The notes below the pieces were generated by a model. The model was not told where the DNA came from. It made no database searches and saw only the letters and a program-made list of their open reading frames with translations. A DNA stretch of 12,811 bases. Source: an uncultured Oscillospiraceae bacterium (lineage in GTDB: Bacteria > Bacillota > Clostridia > Oscillospirales > Oscillospiraceae). A program made the position numbers and the translations under genes. Of this stretch, positions 1 to 6,415 are shown piece by piece. Position 1 is the first letter of the stretch, and each line of letters opens with the position of its first letter. The stretch covers positions 1-12,811 of the forward strand of contig CAJOOV010000089.1 of the NCBI GenBank assembly GCA_905236265.1, read 5' to 3'.

Positions 1-2
1 CG

Positions 3-644
3 TCACGGGAAAAGCCGCAGCAGCTCCTCCGGTGCGTCTGCCAGATAGTCCGGCTCCAGCCGCTGGAGCATACTCCGCTCCCGAAAGCCCCAGCTCACCG
101 CCGCCACGTCCAGTCCGGCGTTTCTCGCCGTGGCAATATCCACCTCCGAGTCCCCCACGAACAGGCACTGCTCCCGCTTTCGTCCCAGCGCCCGGACGCA
201 GGCCCAGACCATCTCCGGATGGGGCTTTCTGGGCAGGCTGTCGCTGGTGCCAAGGGCGAAATCCAGAAGGGAGGGGAAAAAGGCCTCTCTCAGGGACTGC
301 ACGGCGGCGTCCTGCTTATTGCTCACCACAGCCATCTCCACGCCCCGCCGCTTCAGCTCCCCCATCAGCTCCACGATGCCGGGATAGGGCGCTGTTTTGA
401 TGCGGCAGTGGCTCTCGTAATAGCTGCGGTAAAACGCCTCCGCCTCTGCACGGCGGGGATAGCCCTCCGGCAGGGTTTTGTCCATCAGCACGCCCACGCC
501 GTTGCCCACGCTGCGGCGAACGTAGTCCAAACTCAGCCCCTCCATTCCCTCGTGCTCCCGCATGGCGTTCACTGCGCTGTGGAGATCCTCCAGCGTGTTG
601 AGCACCGTGCCGTCCATATCAAAGATCACTGCCTGATAGTTCAT
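3..644 (-). CDS. gph: HAD-superfamily phosphatase, phosphoglycolate phosphatase type
   Basis: This 213-residue protein is predicted to be a soluble cytoplasmic phosphomonoesterase of the haloacid dehalogenase superfamily. All four HAD motifs are visible: FDMDGT at residues 8-13 with nucleophile D9 and acid/base D11, S108 in AVVSNK (motif II), K140 in RKPHP (motif III), and GDSEVD at 164-169 (motif IV, Mg binding). The helical cap between residues 16 and 90 is the C1 type of the Gph/PpaX group. The ATG at 644 is chosen because FDMDGT then lies near the N-terminus and a GGAAAGGCGGG ribosome site precedes it; an upstream in-frame ATG at 677 would add 11 unlikely residues. It lies 42 bp downstream of sigF on the same strand with no terminator between, so it may share the spoIIA transcript. 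The true substrate (2-phosphoglycolate, pyrophosphate or another phosphoester) cannot be told from sequence. Confidence 0.85.
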   Translation of the reverse strand: MNYQAVIFDMDGTVLNTLEDLHSAVNAMREHEGMEGLSLDYVRRSVGNGVGVLMDKTLPEGYPRRAEAEAFYRSYYESHCRIKTAPYPGIVELMGELKRRGVEMAVVSNKQDAAVQSLREAFFPSLLDFALGTSDSLPRKPHPEMVWACVRALGRKREQCLFVGDSEVDIATARNAGLDVAAVSWGFRERSMLQRLEPDYLADAPEELLRLFP

Positions 645-686
645 ACCATCCCGCCTTTCCGGGACAGTATACCACACCCGCTCCGC

Positions 687-1391
687 CTATTCCAGCTTTT
701 TTCGCAGCCGCTGCATGGCCTGACGCTCGATGCGGGAGATCTGCACCTGACTGACCCCCATGATCTGTGCCGTCTGCTGCTGGGTCAGGTTGTGGAAATA
801 GCGCAGGCGGATGACCCGCTCCTCCCGTTCAGGGAGCTGCTCCACCGCCTGATGCAGGGCAAGGGATTCCACGATCTCCCCCTCTATGCCCTCGTCCCCC
901 AGCACGGATTCCAGCGTCAGCCCCTCCGCCGTCTCGCTTTGCAGGGAGACCACCGGCTCCGCCGACGCCTCCGCCCCGGCGATCTCCTCCGGGCTCAGCC
1001 CCGTCTCCCCGCTCAGCTCAGACAGGGTCGGCTCCCTGCCCAGACGCAGGGAGAGGGCTTCCCTTGCGGCGTAGATTTTGGCGCAGCGCTCCTTCAGGGT
1101 GCGGCTCACCTTCACCGAGCCGTCGTCCCGGAGGAAGCGGCGGATCTCCCCGGCGATCTTGGGCACGGCGTATGTAGAAAACTGGGTGCCGAAGCCTGCG
1201 TCAAACCCGTCCACCGCCTTGAGAAAGCCGATACAGCCCAGCTGGAACAGATCCTCGCTCTCCACGCCTCTGCCCAGATAGCGCTGCACCACGCTCCAGA
1301 TCAGCCGCTGGTTCTCCGAGACCACAGCCTCCCGTGCCTTGGCATCTCCCCGCTGGGCATCCGCCAGCCGGTCTGCGCTGCGCAGTGTCAT
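687..1391 (-). CDS. sigF: RNA polymerase sporulation sigma factor sigma-F
   Basis: This 234-residue sigma-70 family protein is the first compartment-specific sigma factor of sporulation and directs early forespore transcription. Region 2 runs from about residue 25 to 95 (QRLIWSVVQRYL, DLFQLGCIGFLKAVDGFD, then FSTYAVPKIAGEIRRFLRDD); region 3 follows (SVKVSRTLKERCAKI); region 4 with its helix-turn-helix occupies about 180-234 (LTQQQTAQIMGVSQVQISRIER). These blocks match my memory of Bacillus SigF closely. Sigma-G is the main alternative, but the position directly after spoIIAA and spoIIAB settles it. Its ATG overlaps the spoIIAB stop by 4 bp (ATGA), and no good Shine-Dalgarno precedes it, so translation is probably coupled to spoIIAB, which would keep sigma and anti-sigma in fixed ratio. 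Activity is expected to be held by SpoIIAB until SpoIIAA is dephosphorylated. No SpoIIE gene is in the window. Confidence 0.96.
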   Translation of the reverse strand: MTLRSADRLADAQRGDAKAREAVVSENQRLIWSVVQRYLGRGVESEDLFQLGCIGFLKAVDGFDAGFGTQFSTYAVPKIAGEIRRFLRDDGSVKVSRTLKERCAKIYAAREALSLRLGREPTLSELSGETGLSPEEIAGAEASAEPVVSLQSETAEGLTLESVLGDEGIEGEIVESLALHQAVEQLPEREERVIRLRYFHNLTQQQTAQIMGVSQVQISRIERQAMQRLRKKLE

Positions 1392-1828
1392 CGTGTGCTG
1401 GTGCGCTGGGCAATCTGCTTGCGCATGGTCACAGTGGTGCCCTTGCCGGGCTTGGAGCGCACCCGGATGGTGTCGGTAAAGCTCTCCATAATGGTAAAGC
1501 CCATGCCGCTGCGCTCTGCGCCGCCGGTGGTGAACATGGGCGCTCTTGCCTGCGCCACGTCGGCAATGCCCACGCCCCAGTCCCGCACGGTGATCTCCAG
1601 CACCTGCCCCGGCAAAATCCGCAGCCGCAGCAGCACCCGCCCCAGCTCGTTGGGATAGGCGTGGACAATGGCATTGGTCACCGCCTCGCTCACCGCCGTC
1701 TTAATATCCCCCAGCTCGTCCAGCGTGGGGTCAAGCTGGGCGGCAAAGCAGGCCGACGCAGAGCGGGCAAAGCCCTCGTTGGCGCTCCGGCTGATAAACT
1801 CGATTTTTGCAATATTCTCCGCTTTCAT
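1388..1828 (-). CDS. spoIIAB: Anti-sigma-F factor and serine kinase SpoIIAB
   Basis: This 146-residue GHKL-fold protein binds and silences sigma-F and phosphorylates the anti-anti-sigma factor SpoIIAA. The ATP site is complete: N box EAVTNAIVHAY with E48 and N52, G1 box DWGVGI with D83, and G2 box GMGF at 108-111 followed by TIMESFTD. The length equals the family norm. The start is secured by a GAGGAGG ribosome site that lies inside the end of spoIIAA, with only 3 bp between the spoIIAA stop and this ATG. Its own stop overlaps the sigF start. Position and motifs together make the assignment firm. Confidence 0.97.
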   Translation of the reverse strand: MKAENIAKIEFISRSANEGFARSASACFAAQLDPTLDELGDIKTAVSEAVTNAIVHAYPNELGRVLLRLRILPGQVLEITVRDWGVGIADVAQARAPMFTTGGAERSGMGFTIMESFTDTIRVRSKPGKGTTVTMRKQIAQRTSTR

Positions 1829-1831
1829 CTC

Positions 1832-2149
1832 TCACTCCTCCTCTCTGTCTCCGTTCATGTCCACCATCCGGTGGATGCCCGCTGTGCGCAGCACCCGCTC
1901 CGCCTGACGGGGCAGATGGGTCAGCCGCAGGCTTCCCCCCAGCTCGTCCATTCCCCGCTTCGCCCGCAGCACCAGCGCAATGCCGGAGGAGTCCATAAAG
2001 GTGACGCCGGAGAAGTCCAGCTCCAGCGCCCCCGGCAGCCTCGTGTCAATCTCCTGCTCCAGCTCTCTGGTGAGGCGGTGGGCACGGTGGTGGTCAATCT
2101 CCCCGTTGAGGCGGTAGACGCAGCCTCCGGCTCTGTTTGTGATGGGCAT
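1832..2149 (-). CDS. spoIIAA: Anti-sigma-F factor antagonist SpoIIAA (STAS domain)
   Basis: This 105-residue single STAS-domain protein releases sigma-F by binding SpoIIAB when it is unphosphorylated. The signature MDSSG is at residues 52-56; S55 corresponds to the serine phosphorylated by SpoIIAB in Bacillus (Ser58 there). The N-terminal strand block (VYRLNGEIDHHRAHRL) and the helix after the serine (IALVLRAKRGM) fit the fold. It is slightly shorter than the Bacillus protein at the C-terminus. The ATG at 2149 has a strong GGAGGAAGGG ribosome site. As first gene of the operon it follows the leader and promoter region described at 2173-2248. Confidence 0.95.
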   Translation of the reverse strand: MPITNRAGGCVYRLNGEIDHHRAHRLTRELEQEIDTRLPGALELDFSGVTFMDSSGIALVLRAKRGMDELGGSLRLTHLPRQAERVLRTAGIHRMVDMNGDREEE

Positions 2150-2172
2150 ATTCCCTTCCTCCTCTGTGCCCG

Positions 2173-2196
2173 GCGCAGGGCTTTGCGCAGGGCTTT
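2173..2196. repeat. Perfect 12-bp tandem duplication in the spoIIA leader
   Basis: The unit GCGCAGGGCTTT occurs twice head to tail, at 2173-2184 and 2185-2196, without mismatch. If transcription starts a few bases after the TATAAT at 2220-2215, both copies lie in the untranslated leader of spoIIAA, ending about 9 bp before its ribosome binding site. The function is unknown; replication slippage or a protein or RNA binding element are both possible. Confidence 0.7.
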
Positions 2197-2214
2197 TGTA
2201 CTTTCACGGCACTC

Positions 2215-2248
2215 ATTATATCCCTGCAGCGTCAGGGATGTTGTCGAA
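2215..2248 (-). promoter_or_regulatory. Candidate Spo0A-activated promoter of the spoIIA operon
   Basis: On the minus strand a perfect TATAAT is at 2220-2215. Upstream, separated by 21 bp, is TTCGACA (2248-2242), the complement of TGTCGAA, the core of the Spo0A binding box. No ordinary -35 exists at 17 bp. A long gap with a Spo0A box over the -35 is the layout known from the Bacillus spoIIG promoter, which Spo0A-P activates with sigma-A. The spoIIA operon is a known Spo0A target, though in Bacillus it uses sigma-H; a sigma-H-like -35 (AAAGGAATTT, 2284-2275) is present but I see no matching GAAT -10. A short inverted repeat TCCCTG/CAGGGA (2221-2238) fills the spacer. The leader would be about 58 nt. 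Confidence 0.5.
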
Positions 2249-2281
2249 GGGGCGGGCGGTGGAAAATCCCGTGGAAATTCC

Positions 2282-2311
2282 TTTTCATGGCGGGGGCGGT
2301 CATGGTATAAT
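2282..2311 (+). promoter_or_regulatory. Extended -10 promoter of birA
   Basis: TATAAT at 2306-2311 is preceded by TGG (2303-2305), giving a perfect extended -10. The best -35 is TTTTCA at 2282-2287 with an 18-bp spacer, only a partial match. Transcription should begin around 2317-2319, which is at the start of the ribosome binding sequence GGGGGTGAT (2316-2324). The mRNA would thus have a leader of only about 10-12 nt. No biotin-operator-like palindrome is visible here. Confidence 0.6.
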
Positions 2312-2328
2312 AGGCGGGGGTGATTCGC

Positions 2329-3318
2329 ATGAGCAGACAGAATATACTCGCCCTGCTCCATCAGGCGCAGGACTATCTCTCCGGGGAGGAGATGAGCCGC
2401 ACACTGGGCATCAGCCGTGCGGCGGTGTGGAAGGCGGTGGACGCACTGCGTCAGGAGGGCTATCAGATCGAATCCGCCCCCCGCAGGGGCTACCGGCTTC
2501 TGGAAGCGCCGGACAGGCTTACGGCAGGGGAGATTCTCCCCTATCTCCACGCCCCCCGGCTGGGCAGTCATCTGGAGGTCTTTTCCTCCATCGACTCCAC
2601 CAACAGCTATCTCAAGCGCAGCGCCCACGCCCTGCCTGACGGCGCAGCCGCCATTGCCGACCGCCAGACCGGGGGGCGGGGCAGGCTGGGGCGCAGCTTC
2701 GACTCCCCTGCAGGCGTGGGCATCTACTGCTCCGTGCTGCTGCGGCCAAAGCTGCCTCCGGCGCAGGCGGTAAACCTGACCGCCTATGTGGCTGTGGCGG
2801 TGTGCAGCGCCATCGAGGCGGCCACGGGTCAGCACCCCGGCATCAAGTGGACGAATGACATCATCATGGCAAACCGGAAGGTCTGCGGCATTCTCACGGA
2901 AATGTCCATTGAAGGGGAGTCCGGCGCACTGCAGCATATCGTCACCGGAATCGGCATCAACGTCAACCAGAAAGGCGCAGACTGGCCGGAGGAGCTGCGT
3001 GTCATCGCAGGCTCCGTCTCTGAGGCGGTGGGGCACCCGGTACGCCGGGGCTATCTGGCCGCCTGCCTGCTCAATGAGCTGGAGCGGATGTATGACGACT
3101 GGCTGAAGGGCAGCCGTGCCCCCTATCTGGAGCGCTACCGGCAAGACTGCATCACGCTGGGGCGGGAGGTGCGCCTGATGACGGCACAGGGGGAGCAGAC
3201 CGCCCTTGCCGTGGGCATTGACGACGACTTCGGGCTTATCGTCCGCACCCCGGACGGGCAGCAGCGCACTGTCACCTCCGGGGAGGTCAGCGTGCGGGGA
3301 CTGTACGGGTATGTATAA
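2329..3318 (+). CDS. birA: Bifunctional biotin-protein ligase and biotin repressor BirA
   Basis: This 329-residue protein makes biotinyl-5'-AMP and transfers biotin to carrier proteins such as acetyl-CoA carboxylase; the bifunctional form also represses biotin genes. An N-terminal winged helix-turn-helix (about residues 1-60, with EEMSRTLGISRAAVWKAVDALRQ region at 20-42) supports the repressor role. The ligase core shows GGRGRLGRSF at 115-124, KWTNDI at 173-178, GILTE at 187-191 and GIGINVN at 207-213, all hallmark segments. A C-terminal SH3-like domain spans about 275-329. The ATG at 2329 has GGGGGTGAT just upstream; a GTG at 2320 in the same frame lies within that ribosome site and is rejected. 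Divergent from spoIIA and followed by a terminator, it is a single-gene unit. Confidence 0.95.
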   Translation: MSRQNILALLHQAQDYLSGEEMSRTLGISRAAVWKAVDALRQEGYQIESAPRRGYRLLEAPDRLTAGEILPYLHAPRLGSHLEVFSSIDSTNSYLKRSAHALPDGAAAIADRQTGGRGRLGRSFDSPAGVGIYCSVLLRPKLPPAQAVNLTAYVAVAVCSAIEAATGQHPGIKWTNDIIMANRKVCGILTEMSIEGESGALQHIVTGIGINVNQKGADWPEELRVIAGSVSEAVGHPVRRGYLAACLLNELERMYDDWLKGSRAPYLERYRQDCITLGREVRLMTAQGEQTALAVGIDDDFGLIVRTPDGQQRTVTSGEVSVRGLYGYV

Positions 3319-3326
3319 AGGAATGA

Positions 3327-3360
3327 GGGGCTGTCTCAAAAGTGAGACAGCCCCCTTTTT
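3327..3360 (+). terminator. Intrinsic terminator of birA
   Basis: A 12-bp perfect stem (3327-3338 paired with 3343-3354) with loop AAAG is followed by C and five T's, 8 bp after the birA stop. On the minus strand the hairpin also forms but its downstream sequence has few T's, so it should act mainly on birA. The T tract touches the stop codon of the convergent phage gene (TAA at 3361-3359). Confidence 0.93.
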
Positions 3361-3730
3361 ATTGCTCTATGCCCTCCACGGAGACATCTTTGACCAGCTC
3401 CAACCCCTCCGCCCAGGAGTAGAGGGTATAGCTGGGCGTAGAGAAATACACCGTCTTGGTCACCCGGTTGCCTGCCATGTCCACATAGCTCATGGGGACA
3501 AAGTCCCCGCCGCTCACCGCCTGCTCAATCAGCGCCGCCTGCGCCCTTGTCAGCACCGGCCACTTCAGCTTTACCGTGGTCTTTCTGGCAATCACCGAAC
3601 CCACCATCCGCCCGGAGGTGGTGCGCCCGGTGTTGGCTGACCAGACCTTCTCCGTGGCGATGGTCACGCCCTCGGCGGCGGGCTGGGGCATGACCACCCC
3701 GTTGATCGTCAAATCCGTCACTGCCGCCAT
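3359..3730 (-). CDS. Small phage tail protein resembling DUF6711
   Basis: The 123-residue product lies just after the tape measure gene. From memory it resembles the DUF6711 family of siphophage proteins found there: an N-terminal strand naming a NGVxxPxP-like segment (INGVVMPQP, residues 9-17), a TGRTTSGRMV segment at 35-44 and a basic-to-hydrophobic strand with KLKW at 54-57. The composition is mostly beta and there is no signal peptide or membrane segment. A role as minor tail or tail-tip adaptor protein is inferred from position. The ATG at 3730 has an excellent AAGGAGG site and lies 11 bp after the tape measure stop. Its stop codon sits in the T tract of the birA terminator, marking the left limit of the phage region. 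Confidence 0.7.
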   Translation of the reverse strand: MAAVTDLTINGVVMPQPAAEGVTIATEKVWSANTGRTTSGRMVGSVIARKTTVKLKWPVLTRAQAALIEQAVSGGDFVPMSYVDMAGNRVTKTVYFSTPSYTLYSWAEGLELVKDVSVEGIEQ

Positions 3731-3741
3731 TGCTTTCCTCC

Positions 3742-5622
3742 TTACAGATAAATGGGACAGACCCCGGTGCGGCGGGTCAGGTCGTTCACCCCGTCCACCA
3801 CCTGACGCACCAGCCTCTCTGAGCCGATGTGAATCTCAATCACCGTCTGTCCCCCTCGCCCAGACTCCAGCCGCCGTGCCAGCTCGTCCATCCATCCGGT
3901 ATTGCGCTCCAGAGGCAGAACCGCCTCCCGCCCGGCCTCACCGATGAGGGAGAGGGCAGGGCCGGTGGTGACGCCGCCCTGCGCCAGCCGGGCAATGGTG
4001 GGCATGTTCAGCAGTCTTGCGCTGCCCCCTGACAAAAGCGTCTTGCCCGCCACCTTCACCGACGGCCATGACAGCTTCATGGAGCTGTTGAGCCGGTGAA
4101 TCATGGTATTTGCCAGCGCCACCACACCGTTCAGTCCGCCCCGGAAGGGGGTGGTGATATAGCCGCTGATGTTGGAAAAGCGGCTTCTGGCATTGGAGGT
4201 AATTCTGGCAAAGACGCTGTTCAGCTTCACATTCAGGCTGCTGCCGGATTTCGCCGCCCCCTGAGACATACTCCGAAAGGCGCCGGTAACGCTGTTTTTG
4301 CTCTCCCTCGCCTTCCCGGTGAGTACGTTTGCAATGCCGCTCCACACGTCCGCCGTGCGCTTTTTCAGCTCTCCCCAGCCGTTGGGCAGATTGGAGAGCA
4401 CACCGGAGAGCACCCGGAAGCCCGCTGCGGCGGAGTTGACGTTCTGGATCAGCCCCTCCCCGCTCCACTGCGCCATGGGCTTGAGCAGCCGCTCCCACAC
4501 AAACTGCGCCACCGGCTTGAGCCGCTCCAGCGCCGCCGTGAGCAGGTTCAGCACCTGCGCCAGCAGCCGCAGCATGGCAGGCACCGCCTCCCCCAGCGTC
4601 CAGCCGGCGATGGGCAGCAGCACCTCCCGGTAGCCCCGGCTCAGCGCTCCTCCCAGCAGGTCGCTCAGGGGCTTTGCCGCCTCCAGCACGGCGGAAAAGC
4701 CCTTCAGAAGGGGCATAAAGTCCACGCCCCTTTCCCACTGCACCGTGGCCTCGGCCATGCGCTCCACGGTGTTGAGGACGCTCTGGACAAGGGCGAACAG
4801 CCTTAGCATAATCCCGTCTCCCAGACCTGCCGTCTCCCACGCCCGGCGGAAATTGCCTGCCAGCGCCGCCGCCGACAGACTCAGCTTCTCCACAATGGAC
4901 AGCACGCTGCCCACCGCCTGTACGCCTGCGCCCCCTGTCCACGCCTTCAGCCAGCTTCTGCCCACCGCCTGCGCCGCTGCGGAGATGCCTGTCAGGGCGG
5001 AGAGCACCGCCGAAACGGTCTGCTCCCCCTGCTGCGTCCACGCCTGCGCCATGGGCTTCCAGATCTGGGCAAGGACGGATTTCGCCTTGGCGGCGATGCC
5101 GTCCAGCAGTCCGGGAATGCGCACCCACGCTCCCCCGGCGCTGCCGCCCCCTGCGGCTGCTCTGCCTGAGCTGCCCCCGGAGGCGCTGCCGCCGCCCCGC
5201 TCCGGGCTGACACGGGTGATCTTGTCAAAGCTGTACAGATCCCTCTGCGCCTGCGCCACAGAGCGGGCAGAGCGGGCGACTCTCCCCAGAGAGGCCGCCG
5301 CTTGGTCCATGCCCTTGCTGCTGCTCTTCCAATAGGTCACGCCGAACACGGACGTGACCGCAGAGGCAAGGCGGTTCAGCGCCGGTCGGGCGCTGTTCAG
5401 CGCTGAGGCAAAGGCTCCCATGACGGAGGCCGCCGCCCCCTGAAAGGAGCGCTCCAGTGCGTTCAGCTCTGCACGCACCTGTCCCAGTGCATAGGCGTAG
5501 GCGCTGTGTACCTGTCCTGCCCGTGACAGGAACTGCGCCGCCGCCCGGTCATTTGCCTCCAGCGCCTGACGCAGCGCCTGCGCCTGAAGCTCCGCCTGTC
5601 TCATCTCCTCTGTTTCATCCAC
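3742..5622 (-). CDS. Phage tail tape measure protein
   Basis: This 626-residue protein should span the tail lumen, set tail length and assist DNA ejection. It has a Gln/Ala-rich helical N-terminus, long amphipathic Ala/Leu-rich helices, a Gly/Ser-rich low-complexity patch near residues 140-165, hydrophobic stretches around 330-360, and the typical tape measure C-terminal block (LAQGGVTTGPALSLIGEAGREAVLPLERN). At the usual 0.15 nm per residue a tail near 90-95 nm is expected. The start is taken as GTG 5622, which follows GGAGGAG at ideal distance and overlaps the preceding stop by 8 bp; a TTG at 5646 in the same frame has no such site. It is on the small side for tape measures, but both termini look natural, so no truncation is evident. 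Confidence 0.88.
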   Translation of the reverse strand: MDETEEMRQAELQAQALRQALEANDRAAAQFLSRAGQVHSAYAYALGQVRAELNALERSFQGAAASVMGAFASALNSARPALNRLASAVTSVFGVTYWKSSSKGMDQAAASLGRVARSARSVAQAQRDLYSFDKITRVSPERGGGSASGGSSGRAAAGGGSAGGAWVRIPGLLDGIAAKAKSVLAQIWKPMAQAWTQQGEQTVSAVLSALTGISAAAQAVGRSWLKAWTGGAGVQAVGSVLSIVEKLSLSAAALAGNFRRAWETAGLGDGIMLRLFALVQSVLNTVERMAEATVQWERGVDFMPLLKGFSAVLEAAKPLSDLLGGALSRGYREVLLPIAGWTLGEAVPAMLRLLAQVLNLLTAALERLKPVAQFVWERLLKPMAQWSGEGLIQNVNSAAAGFRVLSGVLSNLPNGWGELKKRTADVWSGIANVLTGKARESKNSVTGAFRSMSQGAAKSGSSLNVKLNSVFARITSNARSRFSNISGYITTPFRGGLNGVVALANTMIHRLNSSMKLSWPSVKVAGKTLLSGGSARLLNMPTIARLAQGGVTTGPALSLIGEAGREAVLPLERNTGWMDELARRLESGRGGQTVIEIHIGSERLVRQVVDGVNDLTRRTGVCPIYL

Positions 5623-5926
5623 GCTGTTCTCCTCCTCTCCCGGCAAGGCGCTCCATCATGGCACGGTAGTCCTGCGCCGCCAGCCGGTTCTGCTCCTCCT
5701 GCTCCCAGAAGGGGAACTCCCGGTACACCGCCTCCGGCTGTCTGCCGCATACCGCCCCGGCGGTAATGAGGGCATGGTGCCATGCGATCACGCTCAGCGC
5801 CTGATACTGCCGCCGCAGCGCCCGCTCCCGGCTCTGCACCAGCAGCAGGATCTCTCCCCATGTCCAGTCCTCCGCCTCCGCCGGGCTGAGACCCGCCTCG
5901 CACCCTGCCTCAATCAGCTCCTCCAC
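5615..5926 (-). CDS. Second tail assembly chaperone ORF, likely made as a -1 frameshift extension
   Basis: The 103-residue ORF (from GTG 5926) is placed directly between the first chaperone ORF and the tape measure gene, where siphophages carry the T part of the G/GT chaperone pair. It is helical, with a WTWGEILLLVQSRERALRRQ-type segment near residues 20-40 that resembles tail assembly chaperones from memory. It is in the -1 frame relative to the upstream ORF, and its frame stays open back through the slippery site at 5944-5938. Frameshifting would yield a 245-residue fusion: 138 residues of the first ORF, then QGLR, then this ORF. Independent initiation at GTG is possible (AAGGG six bases upstream) but weaker. 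The GT form normally recruits tail tube subunits around the tape measure. Confidence 0.75.
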   Translation of the reverse strand: MEELIEAGCEAGLSPAEAEDWTWGEILLLVQSRERALRRQYQALSVIAWHHALITAGAVCGRQPEAVYREFPFWEQEEQNRLAAQDYRAMMERLAGRGGEQRG

Positions 5927-5944
5927 TCTCAGCCCTTGGGGAAA
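5883..5944 (-). promoter_or_regulatory. Candidate programmed -1 ribosomal frameshift element
   Basis: In the mRNA the heptamer T TTC CCC (5944-5938) fits the X XXY YYZ rule in the zero frame, so both tRNAs can re-pair after a one-base slip (TTT CCC). It lies 6 bases before the zero-frame TGA (5931-5929). A perfect 9-bp inverted repeat GGGCTGAGA/TCTCAGCCC (5935-5927 with 5891-5883) follows, with a 35-nt loop. The spacer is only 2 nt, shorter than the usual 5-9. The frame, location and gene pair match the conserved tail-chaperone frameshift of long-tailed phages. Confidence 0.68.
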
Positions 5945-6351
5945 GGGCCGCTCTCTCCCTCCTGCTGCACCTGCTCCTCCATGTGGGAGAACGCCTCCTC
6001 CATGGCGGTGTGGAGGGTCTGCTTCACCTGCCGGGTCTGCGCCTCGGTCATCAGCCCGCCTGCGCAGGCCAGATCCAGCGCCAGCGCCCCGAAGCGCTCC
6101 TGCCCCTGCCAGCCCCAGTCCACCAGCAGGTCATACAGCTCCTCTCCGTCGGTGAGGCTGTTCTCGCTGCCCGGCCAGTTCAGCGCCTCCGTCAGCAGGG
6201 CGCACATGCGCTCGCTGTCCCCGGCGGCGAGGAGGACGGTCTGCAGGGTGTCCTCCCCGAATCTGGCCTTCAGGTTCCGCTGGCCGCCCACCGTCAGGCG
6301 CAGCCGGAATTCCTTTCCCTCTCCCCGCAGAGGGAGATATTTTCTTGCCAT
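5929..6351 (-). CDS. Tail assembly chaperone, short (G-like) form
   Basis: This 140-residue protein occupies the position of gpG of lambda or gp17.5 of SPP1, between the major tail protein and tape measure genes. It begins with a beta-rich segment (KYLPLRGEGKEFRLRLTVGG) and continues as helices, ending in an acidic, Gln-rich tail (residues about 110-140), as in this family. It is not part of the virion in known phages but keeps the tape measure soluble during tail assembly. The ATG at 6351 has GAGAGGAG eight bases upstream; an in-frame start at 6387 would run into the hairpin region and is rejected. The frame can be diverted into the next ORF by the slippery site at its 3' end. Confidence 0.78.
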   Translation of the reverse strand: MARKYLPLRGEGKEFRLRLTVGGQRNLKARFGEDTLQTVLLAAGDSERMCALLTEALNWPGSENSLTDGEELYDLLVDWGWQGQERFGALALDLACAGGLMTEAQTRQVKQTLHTAMEEAFSHMEEQVQQEGESGPFPKG

Positions 6352-6374
6352 TGGTATCGCTCCTCTCTCATCTG

Positions 6375-6400
6375 CCTCCCCCGGCAAAGGCCGGGGGAGG
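6375..6400 (-). other. Strong hairpin between major tail protein and chaperone genes
   Basis: An 11-bp perfect, GC-rich stem (6375-6385 with 6390-6400) and a 4-nt loop lie in the 64-bp gap after the major tail protein stop. There is no T tract on the minus strand, so it is not a standard terminator. An RNA-stabilising or processing barrier that keeps the major tail protein message more abundant than the chaperone message is plausible. Confidence 0.75.
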
Positions 6401-6415
6401 TATTTCCTGCGCCTG

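Noticed and set aside
219..1658. Long plus-strand open frame (479 codons) opposite gph, sigF and spoIIAB
   Set aside because: It lies antisense to well-recognised sporulation genes; the translation is His/Leu/Pro/Arg rich without family features, as expected from high-GC codon bias.
2275..2284. Sigma-H-like -35 (AAAGGAATTT) for spoIIA on the minus strand
   Set aside because: No GAAT-type -10 found at the expected distance, so not called as a promoter, though it cannot be ruled out.
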